Positions 6,191 to 13,673 of a DNA stretch of 17,080 nt are shown here, one piece after another (position 1 is the stretch's first letter; every line of letters begins with the position of its first letter). The stretch is from MGBC113645 sp036308445. GTDB lineage: Bacteria > Bacillota_I > Bacilli_A > Erysipelotrichales > Coprobacillaceae. A program made the position numbers and the translations under genes. The stretch is from contig JAXJVS010000008.1 in NCBI GenBank assembly GCA_036308445.1, positions 1-17,080 on the forward strand, given 5' to 3'. The notes below the pieces were generated by a model. That model saw only the letters and a program-made list of their open reading frames with translations. It was not told where the DNA came from and made no database searches.

Positions 6191-6335
6191 AAAAGTTGCA
6201 GAGGATTATGTGTAGCAGTAGGAATTATAGTAATCATTTCCGTTATTGCAAGCGAAGAAACGGTTAATATAGTAAAAAATATATGAGAAAATTATTCTTG
6301 ATGTAAAGGAAGTAGCTGAATCTCTAGAATAAACA
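6191..6335 (+). pseudogene. Short degraded coding remnant, family unknown
   Basis: Fragments of coding-like sequence follow the cardiolipin synthase piece. A hydrophobic stretch, VAVGIIVIISVIASEE, begins near 6211 and runs into VNIVKNI. In a shifted frame, YEKIILDVKEVAESLE ends at the TAA around 6330. Together they would read as one membrane segment plus an amphipathic helix, joined across one frameshift. I cannot assign a family. It may be the tail of another small membrane protein brought next to the broken cls gene by deletion. Confidence 0.3.
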
Positions 6336-6365
6336 TTTAAAAACAATCAATAATTTAAACATGAT

Positions 6366-6400
6366 AAAAATGCAATTCTAAAAATTGCATTTTTATTTTA
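6366..6400 (+). terminator. Rho-independent terminator
   Basis: A perfect 12-bp AT-rich stem (6366-6377 with 6383-6394, containing ATGCAATT) with loop CTAAA runs into a T-rich tract. It closes the plus-strand debris region and has survived intact. Confidence 0.75.
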
Positions 6401-6451
6401 TGAGAGATTAGAAATATTCATAGATTTTTTAATAATTCAATAATAAAAAAA

Positions 6452-6495
6452 GAATGCAGACTATAACAATTAAAAATCTTTAATCGTCATAGTCT
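6452..6495 (-). terminator. Terminator of the 502-residue minus-strand gene
   Basis: In minus-strand sense AGACTAT (6489-6495) pairs with ATAGTCT (6458-6464), with an inner ATTAAA/TTTAAT pairing, and is followed by GCATTC and seven T residues. It lies 10 nt beyond the stop at 6505. Confidence 0.7.
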
Positions 6496-6504
6496 CTGTT
6501 CTAA

Positions 6505-8013
6505 TTAGGATAGAAATTTATTATTGTCTCCACAATCTATAGAATAATAAGTTATATTCTTTTTGAAATCATCTTTTAATATTTTTTTTATATTATTTGA
6601 AATCCCAATAGCAGCAGTTGCAAAAATACCATCATATATAATAACATCTTTAAAAGGAATAAGATTCATCGGTGAAACATACGGCAAGGCTGACTTAGGA
6701 ATAACTTCTTCAATTGTATTATGAAGTCCTTTAACTGCAAAGTTTCCATTTCTTCCTAATAAATAAGCAAAATCATTATCATATTCCATAATAATAAATG
6801 TATCACTTAGACTATATTTAAAGTTATGAACGAGTTGTAATTCTTCAATATTGAAATGATAAGGGTTCTTTTTAATGAATTCATCTATTATTTCTAGATG
6901 TTCAAATAAATAATCTCTTATCGGTACAACAAGTTCAGGTGGTAAGTTGGTTTGCTCATAGATTCTCTTTAATTTTGGTTGTAAGTGATATTTATTATTA
7001 GTATATTCTAATAAGCCAAAGAATATTTTAAAGAATAGAAAAGCATCTTTAGTTGTAACTTTTGCATTGTTTTCTTTTGGCTTTCTAGGATATTTTTTCA
7101 AAAATTGCTTTTCTGTTAAACCATGGAAAAGGGCAGAAGGAATATTCTTAGAAGATTTCTTGATTATTGGCAATAAGTCTTTTAATTCTTCTTCATAATA
7201 AGAATAATCAGATAAGAAATCTTTATCTATAATTGCTTGAATATGAGTATAAAGTAAAATCTTTTCTGTAATATCTTTTTGCAAATACCTTGGCAATACA
7301 TTTATTCTGTCATATAATTCTTTGTTGGATTTGATGTTTAAATCAAAATTATTATGATAGATTGAAAATAATGCTTTTTTTGAAAGTATATGATTATTCT
7401 CTAACATATCATCAAAATGATGATATGCATTATACAAGTCTTTAAAATCAAATATAAAACGTTTATCTAGAATAAATCCATTGAATGATAAGCATTGATA
7501 ATCATAAAATTGTAAGTAATAATCTATATCTGTAAAACTGGATATCGATGAATCATCAGGAAAATAATGATTTAAATAATACATTAAATGACCTATAGGC
7601 AATATACCATGAGCTTTAATTATTCCACCAATAATCATATCTTTTTCTTTTCTTGATTTAAGGACCTTTCTATCTATCATTAATATCTTTTTTTTAATAA
7701 TTTCTTTGAATTCATCTAATATAACAATTTTTGATTCAAATAAATCATATGTAACTAAAAAACGATTACAAAGCTGTTTATAGATATCTTTTTCTTCCTC
7801 TAGATATAAATTATCTACTAAATGACATAATGGTTCATATTCATCATATGTAATTAAGTTTTCCAGTCTATTTTCTTTGATATAATTTAAAACGTCTAAG
7901 CACATTTTCTTTCTGGAAATTTTATCATAGTCTTTTGGATTACGTATAACATTAATATAATATTCATATATACTGTCTTTTCTAATCTCTTTACAAAATC
8001 TTTCTATATTCAT
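6505..8013 (-). CDS. Unrecognised 502-residue cytoplasmic protein
   Basis: I do not recognise a family. The product is rich in Lys, Ile, Asp, Tyr and Asn, has no signal peptide or clear membrane segment, and looks helical through the first 300 residues. A DMIIGGIIKAHGILPIGHL stretch followed by LMYYLNHYFPDDSS (about 125-160) has the feel of a small helical module seen in other Firmicute hypothetical proteins, but that is impression only. The C-terminal part (about 395-500) alternates beta-like hydrophobic stretches (TFIIMEYDNDFAYLLG, NFAVKG). The start was placed at ATG 8013 rather than GTG 8022, because AGGGTGAT (8019-8026) is then correctly spaced, while it would touch the GTG. The gene stands alone between two scarred regions with its own promoter and terminator. 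No frameshift is seen, so it is probably expressed. Confidence 0.75.
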   Translation of the reverse strand: MNIERFCKEIRKDSIYEYYINVIRNPKDYDKISRKKMCLDVLNYIKENRLENLITYDEYEPLCHLVDNLYLEEEKDIYKQLCNRFLVTYDLFESKIVILDEFKEIIKKKILMIDRKVLKSRKEKDMIIGGIIKAHGILPIGHLMYYLNHYFPDDSSISSFTDIDYYLQFYDYQCLSFNGFILDKRFIFDFKDLYNAYHHFDDMLENNHILSKKALFSIYHNNFDLNIKSNKELYDRINVLPRYLQKDITEKILLYTHIQAIIDKDFLSDYSYYEEELKDLLPIIKKSSKNIPSALFHGLTEKQFLKKYPRKPKENNAKVTTKDAFLFFKIFFGLLEYTNNKYHLQPKLKRIYEQTNLPPELVVPIRDYLFEHLEIIDEFIKKNPYHFNIEELQLVHNFKYSLSDTFIIMEYDNDFAYLLGRNGNFAVKGLHNTIEEVIPKSALPYVSPMNLIPFKDVIIYDGIFATAAIGISNNIKKILKDDFKKNITYYSIDCGDNNKFLS

Positions 8014-8035
8014 TACTATCACCCTGCTTATTTAT

Positions 8036-8063
8036 AGTATAGCATATTGTTTGGTAAATCCAA
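8036..8063 (-). promoter_or_regulatory. Predicted promoter of the 502-residue gene
   Basis: Minus strand: TTGGAT (8058-8063), 16 bp, TATACT (8036-8041), about 23 nt before the chosen start codon. That leaves a short leader containing the AGGG site. Confidence 0.5.
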
Positions 8064-8165
8064 TAGAAAATATAAAATCTTTATATGTAAAAAGAGAGTA
8101 TGTTTTTGAATAAATCTTATTGTTTATTTATTACTTTTTATGCTTACTTGTCTGATAGGTAAATT

Positions 8166-9050
8166 TTATTTGTTGTAAAGATTGATTTCATAATAATTTT
8201 TATAACCTATACTAATGGATATGTCTTTGTTAGAATTCAATTGATAATTCATTATTTCAATAGAGATTCTTTTGATTTTAAATGAATAATCTGAAATAAT
8301 CTGATTATCTTGGATGATCTCTATATCATTGATAGTATCATCATTAAGATGAAGTCCATCTTCGACATTATCAAATTCTAAAATAAGCATTAATCAAGGT
8401 AGGTGCATGAGCGTTAATATCATCATGATAAAGTAAAGATTTATAATTAATGCTAATCGTTTTCCTACTGGTTGCTTGTTTTGAGGATGAATATCTCATT
8501 TCATGCCATTTATTGATGATATAAGTAAATAATGTTTGATAAAGTTCAGGATTTTTTTATCAGACTCACCTTGTAACCAAATGATACCAGTAAGAATGTA
8601 AAGAACATTTTTTCTGCAATGGCATGCTAAAGAACTGTTGGAGCATTTTTATAACGTTGATCTATATTTGATGTGTTTTCAGATTTTATCATGATTTCTT
8701 GTTGTCGTTCTACTGTATAACCATTAAGCATAGCATCTATATATTTATCAGCAAATTGATCAATTATATAATTTTTAGGATGACTTTCAAACCATTTGTA
8801 ATATGCTTCTAAAGCTAGATTTTCTATGGCTATTTGATAATCATCAAACCATTCTTGATCATTTCCTTCCCTTTCATCTTCACTCATCCAGACAGAAATA
8901 ACAGGAGTACCCCAGCTGTAATCGATCATTCCGATAGGAGTATTCTGATGAATTGATATATCCTTCGCAAAATAATAAGCAACTGCACTGAAATATTCTA
9001 AATTATCTTTTGTCCATGTACGTCATTGTCCATTCTTTTCTAGAGAGTTA
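8166..9050 (-). pseudogene. Sialate O-acetylesterase (SASA family), decayed
   Basis: Read on the minus strand, successive frames spell one esterase of the SASA/SGNH type, which removes O-acetyl groups from sialic acids. The pieces in order are: EYFSAVAYYFAKDI and PIGMIDYSWGTPVISVWMS (9017-8885), a helical middle ending APTVL, GIIWLQGESD (8588-8559), NPELYQTLFTYIINKWHEM (8553-8497), NKQPVGKRLALI (8480-8445), then ILEFDNVEDGLHL and GYKNYYEINLYNK, ending at 8166. Lesions include TGA at 9023-9025 (where TGG is likely), TAG at 8627-8629 (where a tyrosine is usual) and at least five frame changes between 8620 and 8390. The N-terminal third with the catalytic serine block is absent, and the C-terminus stops short of the usual end. 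The gene is dead and old. Confidence 0.85.
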
Positions 9051-9139
9051 GCTTAAAGATGATTCATGTTATTTTTGAAATATCATTATATTTAGGATTA
9101 TAAATATTAAATATAGAAATGATGTCTGTACTTTTTTGA

Positions 9140-9168
9140 TTGTCATAAATAAGTTAGAATGGTATAAT
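9140..9168 (+). promoter_or_regulatory. Promoter of the XpaC-like gene
   Basis: TTGTCA (9140-9145), 17 bp, TATAAT (9163-9168), about 31 nt ahead of the ATG. AGGAGGT at 9188-9194 is a near-perfect ribosome binding site. Confidence 0.75.
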
Positions 9169-9199
9169 CTCTATTATTAAAAGATATAGGAGGTAGACT

Positions 9200-10330
9200 A
9201 TGTCAGATAATAATTGGGAAACACTTGGTAAAAATATAGTTGATTTAGTTGAGAATGCTGTTGATTCTAAAGAGTTTCAAAGATTAAATCAAACAATTAC
9301 TTCTACAATGGTTAAAGCTGCAAAAGAAGTAGAAAAAGGATTAACAAAAGCACAAGAAAATATAAAACAACAAGAAGAAAAAAGAAAACAGGCTATACGT
9401 ATTGAAAATACAAAATTATTTATGAAAATAAATAATCAGAAAATAAAAGCTATTGTTTTAATGGCAGTAGGTTATAGTTTAGCGTTTTCTTTTGGGTTTA
9501 CTTTTATTCCTGTATTATTTAGTGCATTATTTTTAGGAGGCTTACCTACAGGAACTTTATCTGTTGTTTTTGGTATTCTAACAATGATTTCAGCTCTTGT
9601 TGGTGTTAAGGGAACAACTTTGTTTAGTAAGATCAAAAGATTTCAGACATATGTTAGAGCATTATCAGGAAAATCTTATGTGAATATAGCTGTATTATCT
9701 AAAGCTATTCATAAAAATAAAGAATTTGTAGTTAAAGATATTGCTCAAATGATTGATGATAACTGGTTTATAGAGGGACATCTTGATCATAACGATGAAA
9801 GTTTAATGGTAACTGATGATGCATATAATGAGTATTTAAGAACAGTTCAGTTAAAAAAAGAACAACAAGAAAAGCAAGATCTTTTTGAAAAAACAACTCC
9901 ACCTGAAGTAAGAGAAGTATTAGAAACAGGAGCTGCTTATATTAAAGAAATAAGACGATGCAATGATGCTATTCCTGGAGAAGAGATATCTAATAAGATT
10001 GATAAGATAGAATTGGTAGTAAGAAAGATATTTAAACGAGTAGAACAGCATCCTGAAAATGTGAACGACTTACGTAAATTTATGAAATATTATTTACCGA
10101 CTACAATTAAATTACTTAGAGCTTATGAAGAATTAGATCAACAAGAAGTTCAAGGTGAAAATATGATTAATTCTAAAAAAGAAATAGAAAAAACATTAGA
10201 TACTTTAAATATTGCGTTTGAAAAGTTATTGGATGATTTATTTCAAGAAACTGCTTGGGATGTATCTAGTGATATTTCTGTACTAGAATCAATGTTGGCT
10301 CAAGAAGGATTGACAAAAAATGGATTATAA
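9200..10330 (+). CDS. XpaC-like protein (5-bromo-4-chloroindolyl phosphate hydrolysis family, PF10112)
   Basis: 376 residues. A soluble N-terminus with a long charged helix (about 35-80, Lys/Glu/Gln-rich, likely coiled coil) precedes two or three membrane segments (about 82-137). A helical cytoplasmic part follows, with VLSKAIHKNKEFVVKDI and, toward the end, the typical block of YYLPTTIKLLRAYEEL and LFQETAWDVSSDISVLESML. That C-terminal block is the mark of the XpaC/Halogen_Hydrol family. XpaC was named for promoting hydrolysis of a phosphatase dye; its true role is unknown. In many Firmicutes it is followed by telA, a toxic-anion resistance gene. Here no telA follows and the gene has its own promoter and terminator. 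Confidence 0.8.
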   Translation: MSDNNWETLGKNIVDLVENAVDSKEFQRLNQTITSTMVKAAKEVEKGLTKAQENIKQQEEKRKQAIRIENTKLFMKINNQKIKAIVLMAVGYSLAFSFGFTFIPVLFSALFLGGLPTGTLSVVFGILTMISALVGVKGTTLFSKIKRFQTYVRALSGKSYVNIAVLSKAIHKNKEFVVKDIAQMIDDNWFIEGHLDHNDESLMVTDDAYNEYLRTVQLKKEQQEKQDLFEKTTPPEVREVLETGAAYIKEIRRCNDAIPGEEISNKIDKIELVVRKIFKRVEQHPENVNDLRKFMKYYLPTTIKLLRAYEELDQQEVQGENMINSKKEIEKTLDTLNIAFEKLLDDLFQETAWDVSSDISVLESMLAQEGLTKNGL

Positions 10331-10334
10331 ATTG

Positions 10335-10363
10335 AGGAAATGAAGGGAATTCATTTCCTTTTT
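10335..10363 (+). terminator. Terminator after the XpaC-like gene
   Basis: AGGAAATGA (10335-10343) pairs with TCATTTCCT (10351-10359) around a 7-nt loop, followed by a run of T residues. Confidence 0.85.
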
Positions 10364-10416
10364 ATTTGTGACATGTTAAACTTATTATATGTATTTTTAT
10401 AAGGGAGGGTGAGTTT

Positions 10417-11169
10417 ATGCAAGACTATTTAAGTCGTGTTAATGCAACATATTTTTATGTTCTTGTTGCAGCTGTATTAGGTTTTGTAACAATAATGTGC
10501 TTTGTGTTTTTAATCAAAAGTTATAATGCAGGTATCAAAATTGGAATGGATAAAGCTATATTAAAGAAAACAATCATTTCTAGTGCTACTTTTACTTTAT
10601 TGCCATCAATTAGTATTTTATTAGGAGTTATAGCTTTAAGTGGGACATTGGGTGTACCTTTTTCATGGCTACGTTTATCTGTTATTGGTGCATTACAATA
10701 TGAGTTGAATGTTGCTTCTATAGCTGCTGAAAGTATTGGATTATCAGGTTTAGTGGTAGAAGAATTAAGTATGGGCGCTTTTGTAACTATTGCTTTATTA
10801 ATGACTTTATGTATTTTAGGAGGAGTTATATGTTGTGTATTCTTCTTGAAATCATATTTAAATAAAGTTCAATCTCAGCCTAAGAAAGAAGGTAATCAGG
10901 AAAGTAAACCAAACTTTGGTGCTCATGCTACAACAGCGATGTTTGTTGGTTTATGTACAGCTTATATAGGTTCTTATGTAGGACAAGCTATTCCTAGAGA
11001 GGGTAGTGATGTCGTGCCGTTGATTGTGGCTGTTATATCAGGTGTAGTCATGGCTATATTTGAATATTTGATTAATAAGAAGAATATGAAACAGTTAGAG
11101 AATTTTTCTTTAGCTGCCAGTATGTTAATAGCAATGGTGTTTGCTGTTGTAATATCAGGTTTATTATAG
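10417..11169 (+). CDS. DUF5058 family membrane protein, putative transporter subunit
   Basis: 250 residues with about six membrane segments (roughly 12-34, 52-75, 115-145, 165-185, 195-215, 228-250). The segment around 58-90, containing LLPSISILLGVIAL and GVPFSWLRLSVIG followed by QYELNVASIAAES, is characteristic of DUF5058 (PF16481), a clostridial membrane family. Function is undetermined. It is first in a tight three-gene unit: a second membrane protein begins 13 nt after its stop and an M20 peptidase follows. Membrane pair plus peptidase suggests uptake of a peptide, acyl-amino acid or dipeptide which the third product cleaves; that is inference. A GGGAGGGTG site precedes the ATG. No convincing -35/-10 pair is visible in the 50-bp gap behind the previous terminator. 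Confidence 0.85.
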   Translation: MQDYLSRVNATYFYVLVAAVLGFVTIMCFVFLIKSYNAGIKIGMDKAILKKTIISSATFTLLPSISILLGVIALSGTLGVPFSWLRLSVIGALQYELNVASIAAESIGLSGLVVEELSMGAFVTIALLMTLCILGGVICCVFFLKSYLNKVQSQPKKEGNQESKPNFGAHATTAMFVGLCTAYIGSYVGQAIPREGSDVVPLIVAVISGVVMAIFEYLINKKNMKQLENFSLAASMLIAMVFAVVISGLL

Positions 11170-11181
11170 GAGGTTAATATA

Positions 11182-11862
11182 ATGAACGATAAAGAAAAAG
11201 AATTATTTTTTAAAGAGTTTAATAATGGTCTTCATATGATTGGAAGAATCATGTTAATTTTAGCTATTATTTTATTGGTAGGTGTTCCTTTCGTTGTTGG
11301 AACAGTGAATGGAGTCAGTCCTGACTGGTCAGCATTTTTAAAAGGGTTAATGAAAATTGGTATTATCTATATTCCAGTTGCAATTGTAGAATTCTTGATT
11401 TATTCACCAATGTTAGGAGTAGGTGGAAGTTATTTATCATTCTTAACTGGTAATGTTACAAATATGAAAATACCTTGTGCTATGAATGCTAGAGATATTG
11501 CTCATAGTGAAGTAGGAACACCTGAACATGAGATTGTTTCTACAATGAGTGTTGCAGTAAGTGCTATTGTGACAACTTTAGTTATTGTTGTAGGAGTAAT
11601 CTTGATTCAGCCTTTACAGCCAGTATTGCAAAGTGAAACATTGTTACCAGCATTTAACAATGTCGTACCGGCATTGTTTGGTGCTTTAGGGTTAAAATAT
11701 TTCTTAAAGAGTCCTAAGATTGCGATTATACCATTAATAGCAATGTGTTTATTATGTATCTTTGTACCATCAATGATATCTCAAACAAGTACTTTAATTA
11801 TTCCTGCTGGAGCATTAGCTTTAGTTATTGGGTTTGTATTATTTAAGAAAGGAAAGTTATAA
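11182..11862 (+). CDS. Second membrane protein of the DUF5058 operon
   Basis: 226 residues with about six membrane segments after a short charged N-terminus (MNDKEKELFFKEFNN). I do not know a family name for it, but its place directly after the DUF5058 gene and before an M20 peptidase suggests the two membrane proteins form one complex. The loop between segments 3 and 4 (about 90-115) carries a conserved-looking polar stretch, CAMNARDIAHSEVGTPEHE, which could line a substrate path because several acidic and histidine residues lie between hydrophobic helices. AGGAGGT (11168-11174) overlaps the upstream stop. The C-terminus ends in basic KKGKL, and the next gene starts 2 nt after the stop. Confidence 0.75.
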   Translation: MNDKEKELFFKEFNNGLHMIGRIMLILAIILLVGVPFVVGTVNGVSPDWSAFLKGLMKIGIIYIPVAIVEFLIYSPMLGVGGSYLSFLTGNVTNMKIPCAMNARDIAHSEVGTPEHEIVSTMSVAVSAIVTTLVIVVGVILIQPLQPVLQSETLLPAFNNVVPALFGALGLKYFLKSPKIAIIPLIAMCLLCIFVPSMISQTSTLIIPAGALALVIGFVLFKKGKL

Positions 11863-11863
11863 T

Positions 11864-13288
11864 ATGTTAATTATTTTAGTATTATTATTACTTCTTGTAG
11901 CAGTATTAATTATTAGAACTATTTCTATTAAACCTACTGCTGCAATGAATGCGAAAGTAGAACTTGTCAATGATGAAAGAAGCCAAGAATATGGTAAAAG
12001 ATTAGCAAAGATGATACAAAAAGAAACGATTTCTTCACGTTTTGAGCCTAGTCGAGAGAGGTTTTATGAATTTCATCAAATATTAGAGGAATTATTCCCA
12101 TTAGTTCATAAAACACTAGAAAAACATGTGTTTGATGGTAGTTTATTATTGAAATGGAATGGTAAAGGAAATCATGAACCTATTTTGATGATGAGTCATC
12201 ATGATGTTGTAGAAGCTAATGGGAAATGGGAACATGAACCATTTAGTGGAGATATTGATGAAGAAGGTCGAGTATGGGGAAGAGGAACAGTTGATACAAA
12301 AGCCAGTCTCTTCTGTATTTTTAGTGCTATTGAAGAATTATTAGAACAGGGATATAATCCTGAATGTGATGTTTATATTGGCAGTAGCTGTACTGAAGAG
12401 TGGAGTGGGCCTGGTGCGCCTGCTACTGTACAGTATTTAAAAGATCATAATGTTAAGTTAGCTTTGGTATTAGATGAAGGTGGTATGATATTAGAAGAAC
12501 CGATTGCTGGAGTTAAGGGAACTTATGGTATGGTTGGAGTTGTTGAAAAAGGATATGGTGATATTAAGTTTATTGCTAAGGGGAAGGGTGGACATGCAAG
12601 TGCTCCTGGTAAGAATACACCATTAGTTAGACTTTCTAAATTTATGGTTGATGTAGAAAAACATAATCCTTTTAAAGCTCAATTGACTCCGACTGTAGAA
12701 GAAATGTTTAAAAGACTTACGCCAAACATGAATTTTGGTATGAAATTGATTTTTGCGAATCTTTGGTTATTTAAACCACTATTAATTCAATTATTACCTG
12801 ATATATCTTCAGCAGCTGGAGCAATGATTAAAACAACATTAGCATTTACAACTGCTAAAGGGGCTGATGGGTTAAATGTTTTACCACAAGAAGCATATGT
12901 TACTGGTAATATGCGTTTTATTCAACATCAGCCTACTGATGAAAGCATTGCTTTAATTAGTAAGATTGCTGCTAAATATGATTTAGAGACAGAAGTCATT
13001 TATAAAGAACAGCCTTGTCCAATTGTGGATTATAAGAGTCAGGCTTTTCATTTGATTGAGGAAGTGTCTGCTGATATATATCCCGGTGTACAAATTTGTC
13101 CATATGTGATGACAGGAGGAACAGATGCGAAATATTATCAGTCTGTTAGTGATTATTGTATAAGATTTGCTCCTTTATATATTAATAATCAGCAATATGG
13201 AAGTATCCATGGTTTAAATGAAAACATTTATCAGGGAGCTTTATCTAAAGGTATTGATTTCTATAAAGAAGTGATTAAAAGAAGTTAA
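11864..13288 (+). CDS. Membrane-anchored M20 family metallopeptidase (carboxypeptidase S / PM20D1-like)
   Basis: 474 residues from ATG 11864, preceded by AAAGGAAAG at 11848-11856. A longer in-frame start at 11828 lies inside the upstream gene and is not used. Residues 2-17 form one N-terminal membrane helix. The di-zinc catalytic set is complete: His112 and Asp114 (SHHDVV), Asp144 (GRGTVDTK), Glu178/Glu179 (CTEEWSG), Asp204 (LVLDEGG) and His449 (SIHGLNE). The lid/dimer domain (about 225-340) has KGGHASAP with His244. The N-terminal anchor plus the LDEGG motif places it with yeast carboxypeptidase S and PM20D1-like enzymes, which hydrolyse peptides or N-acyl amino acids. It lies 1 nt after the second membrane protein gene. 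Which side of the membrane the enzyme faces cannot be told from the sequence. Confidence 0.88.
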   Translation: MLIILVLLLLLVAVLIIRTISIKPTAAMNAKVELVNDERSQEYGKRLAKMIQKETISSRFEPSRERFYEFHQILEELFPLVHKTLEKHVFDGSLLLKWNGKGNHEPILMMSHHDVVEANGKWEHEPFSGDIDEEGRVWGRGTVDTKASLFCIFSAIEELLEQGYNPECDVYIGSSCTEEWSGPGAPATVQYLKDHNVKLALVLDEGGMILEEPIAGVKGTYGMVGVVEKGYGDIKFIAKGKGGHASAPGKNTPLVRLSKFMVDVEKHNPFKAQLTPTVEEMFKRLTPNMNFGMKLIFANLWLFKPLLIQLLPDISSAAGAMIKTTLAFTTAKGADGLNVLPQEAYVTGNMRFIQHQPTDESIALISKIAAKYDLETEVIYKEQPCPIVDYKSQAFHLIEEVSADIYPGVQICPYVMTGGTDAKYYQSVSDYCIRFAPLYINNQQYGSIHGLNENIYQGALSKGIDFYKEVIKRS

Positions 13289-13312
13289 GATTCTCTTGTG
13301 GAGAATCTTTTA
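13288..13312 (+). terminator. Terminator of the DUF5058-M20 operon
   Basis: AGATTCTC (13288-13295) pairs with GAGAATCT (13301-13308) around TTGTG, followed by TTT and an AT-rich tract. The stem begins at the last base of the peptidase stop codon. Confidence 0.8.
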
Positions 13313-13342
13313 TTTTCATATTTTGTAAATAATAAATTATTA

Positions 13343-13371
13343 TTGACATAGAAAATAATCAGTATTATTAT
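13343..13371 (+). promoter_or_regulatory. Promoter of the T-box leader and cstA
   Basis: TTGACA (13343-13348), 17 bp, TATTAT (13366-13371), predicted start near 13378. That gives a leader of about 295 nt before the CstA start codon. Confidence 0.75.
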
Positions 13372-13377
13372 ACTTTT

Positions 13378-13640
13378 GTACATTATCAAATAGCTTTGAT
13401 CAAGATAATATTTCTTGTTTTACCCGTACAGAAAGTATTCGGTGATGAGAAGAATATAGGAAGAAAATAGGAGATTATCCCTTGTGAGCTGTTTTCCTGA
13501 AATCATAGTAAGGAAATCCGTGTTTTCTACGTTAAAAGAAATAGCATTGATAGATGCTATAAGGGGTGATAATCATCACAATCTAAGTGGTATTACGGAA
13601 ATATAGTTTTCGTCTTAGTGTTTAAGATGAAAACTTTTTT
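13378..13640 (+). promoter_or_regulatory. T-box riboswitch controlling cstA
   Basis: The T-box core is drawn without gaps: CTAAG (13583-13587), a 7-nt bulge TGGTATT (13588-13594), ACGGAAA (13595-13601), loop TATAG, TTTTCGT (13607-13613), CTTAG (13614-13618). This is the canonical antiterminator, with UGGN in the bulge to pair with an uncharged tRNA's 3' end. A stem III hairpin, ATAGCAT/ATGCTAT, lies just upstream at 13545-13564. Stem I can be closed by CGT-AC-AGAAA (13425-13434) with TTTCT-ACG (13524-13531), and contains GATGAGAAGAATA on its 5' side. The fourth bulge base U fits a tRNA with discriminator A. The best specifier reading is AUC (Ile) at 13502-13504, after GAA; UCA (Ser) one base later is the alternative but fits the discriminator less well. 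Uncharged tRNA should turn the transporter on. Confidence 0.92.
13605..13640 (+). terminator. T-box terminator
   Basis: AGTTTTCGTCTTA (13605-13617) pairs with TAAGATGAAAACT (13623-13635) with one G-U, followed by six T residues. It shares 13605-13618 with the antiterminator's 3' side, so the two structures exclude each other. Confidence 0.9.
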
Positions 13641-13673
13641 ATTTGGTAGTGTATAAAAGGGGGAAATTAATAA

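Noticed and set aside
11828..11863. Upstream start for the M20 peptidase
   Set aside because: It lies inside the previous gene without a ribosome binding site; ATG 11864 has a good site and gives the expected membrane anchor.
13441..13580. Long-range GTGATGA/TCATCAC pairing as the base of T-box stem I
   Set aside because: It would enclose stem III and compete with the better CGT-AGAAA/TTTCT-ACG base of stem I; kept only as a possible alternative fold.
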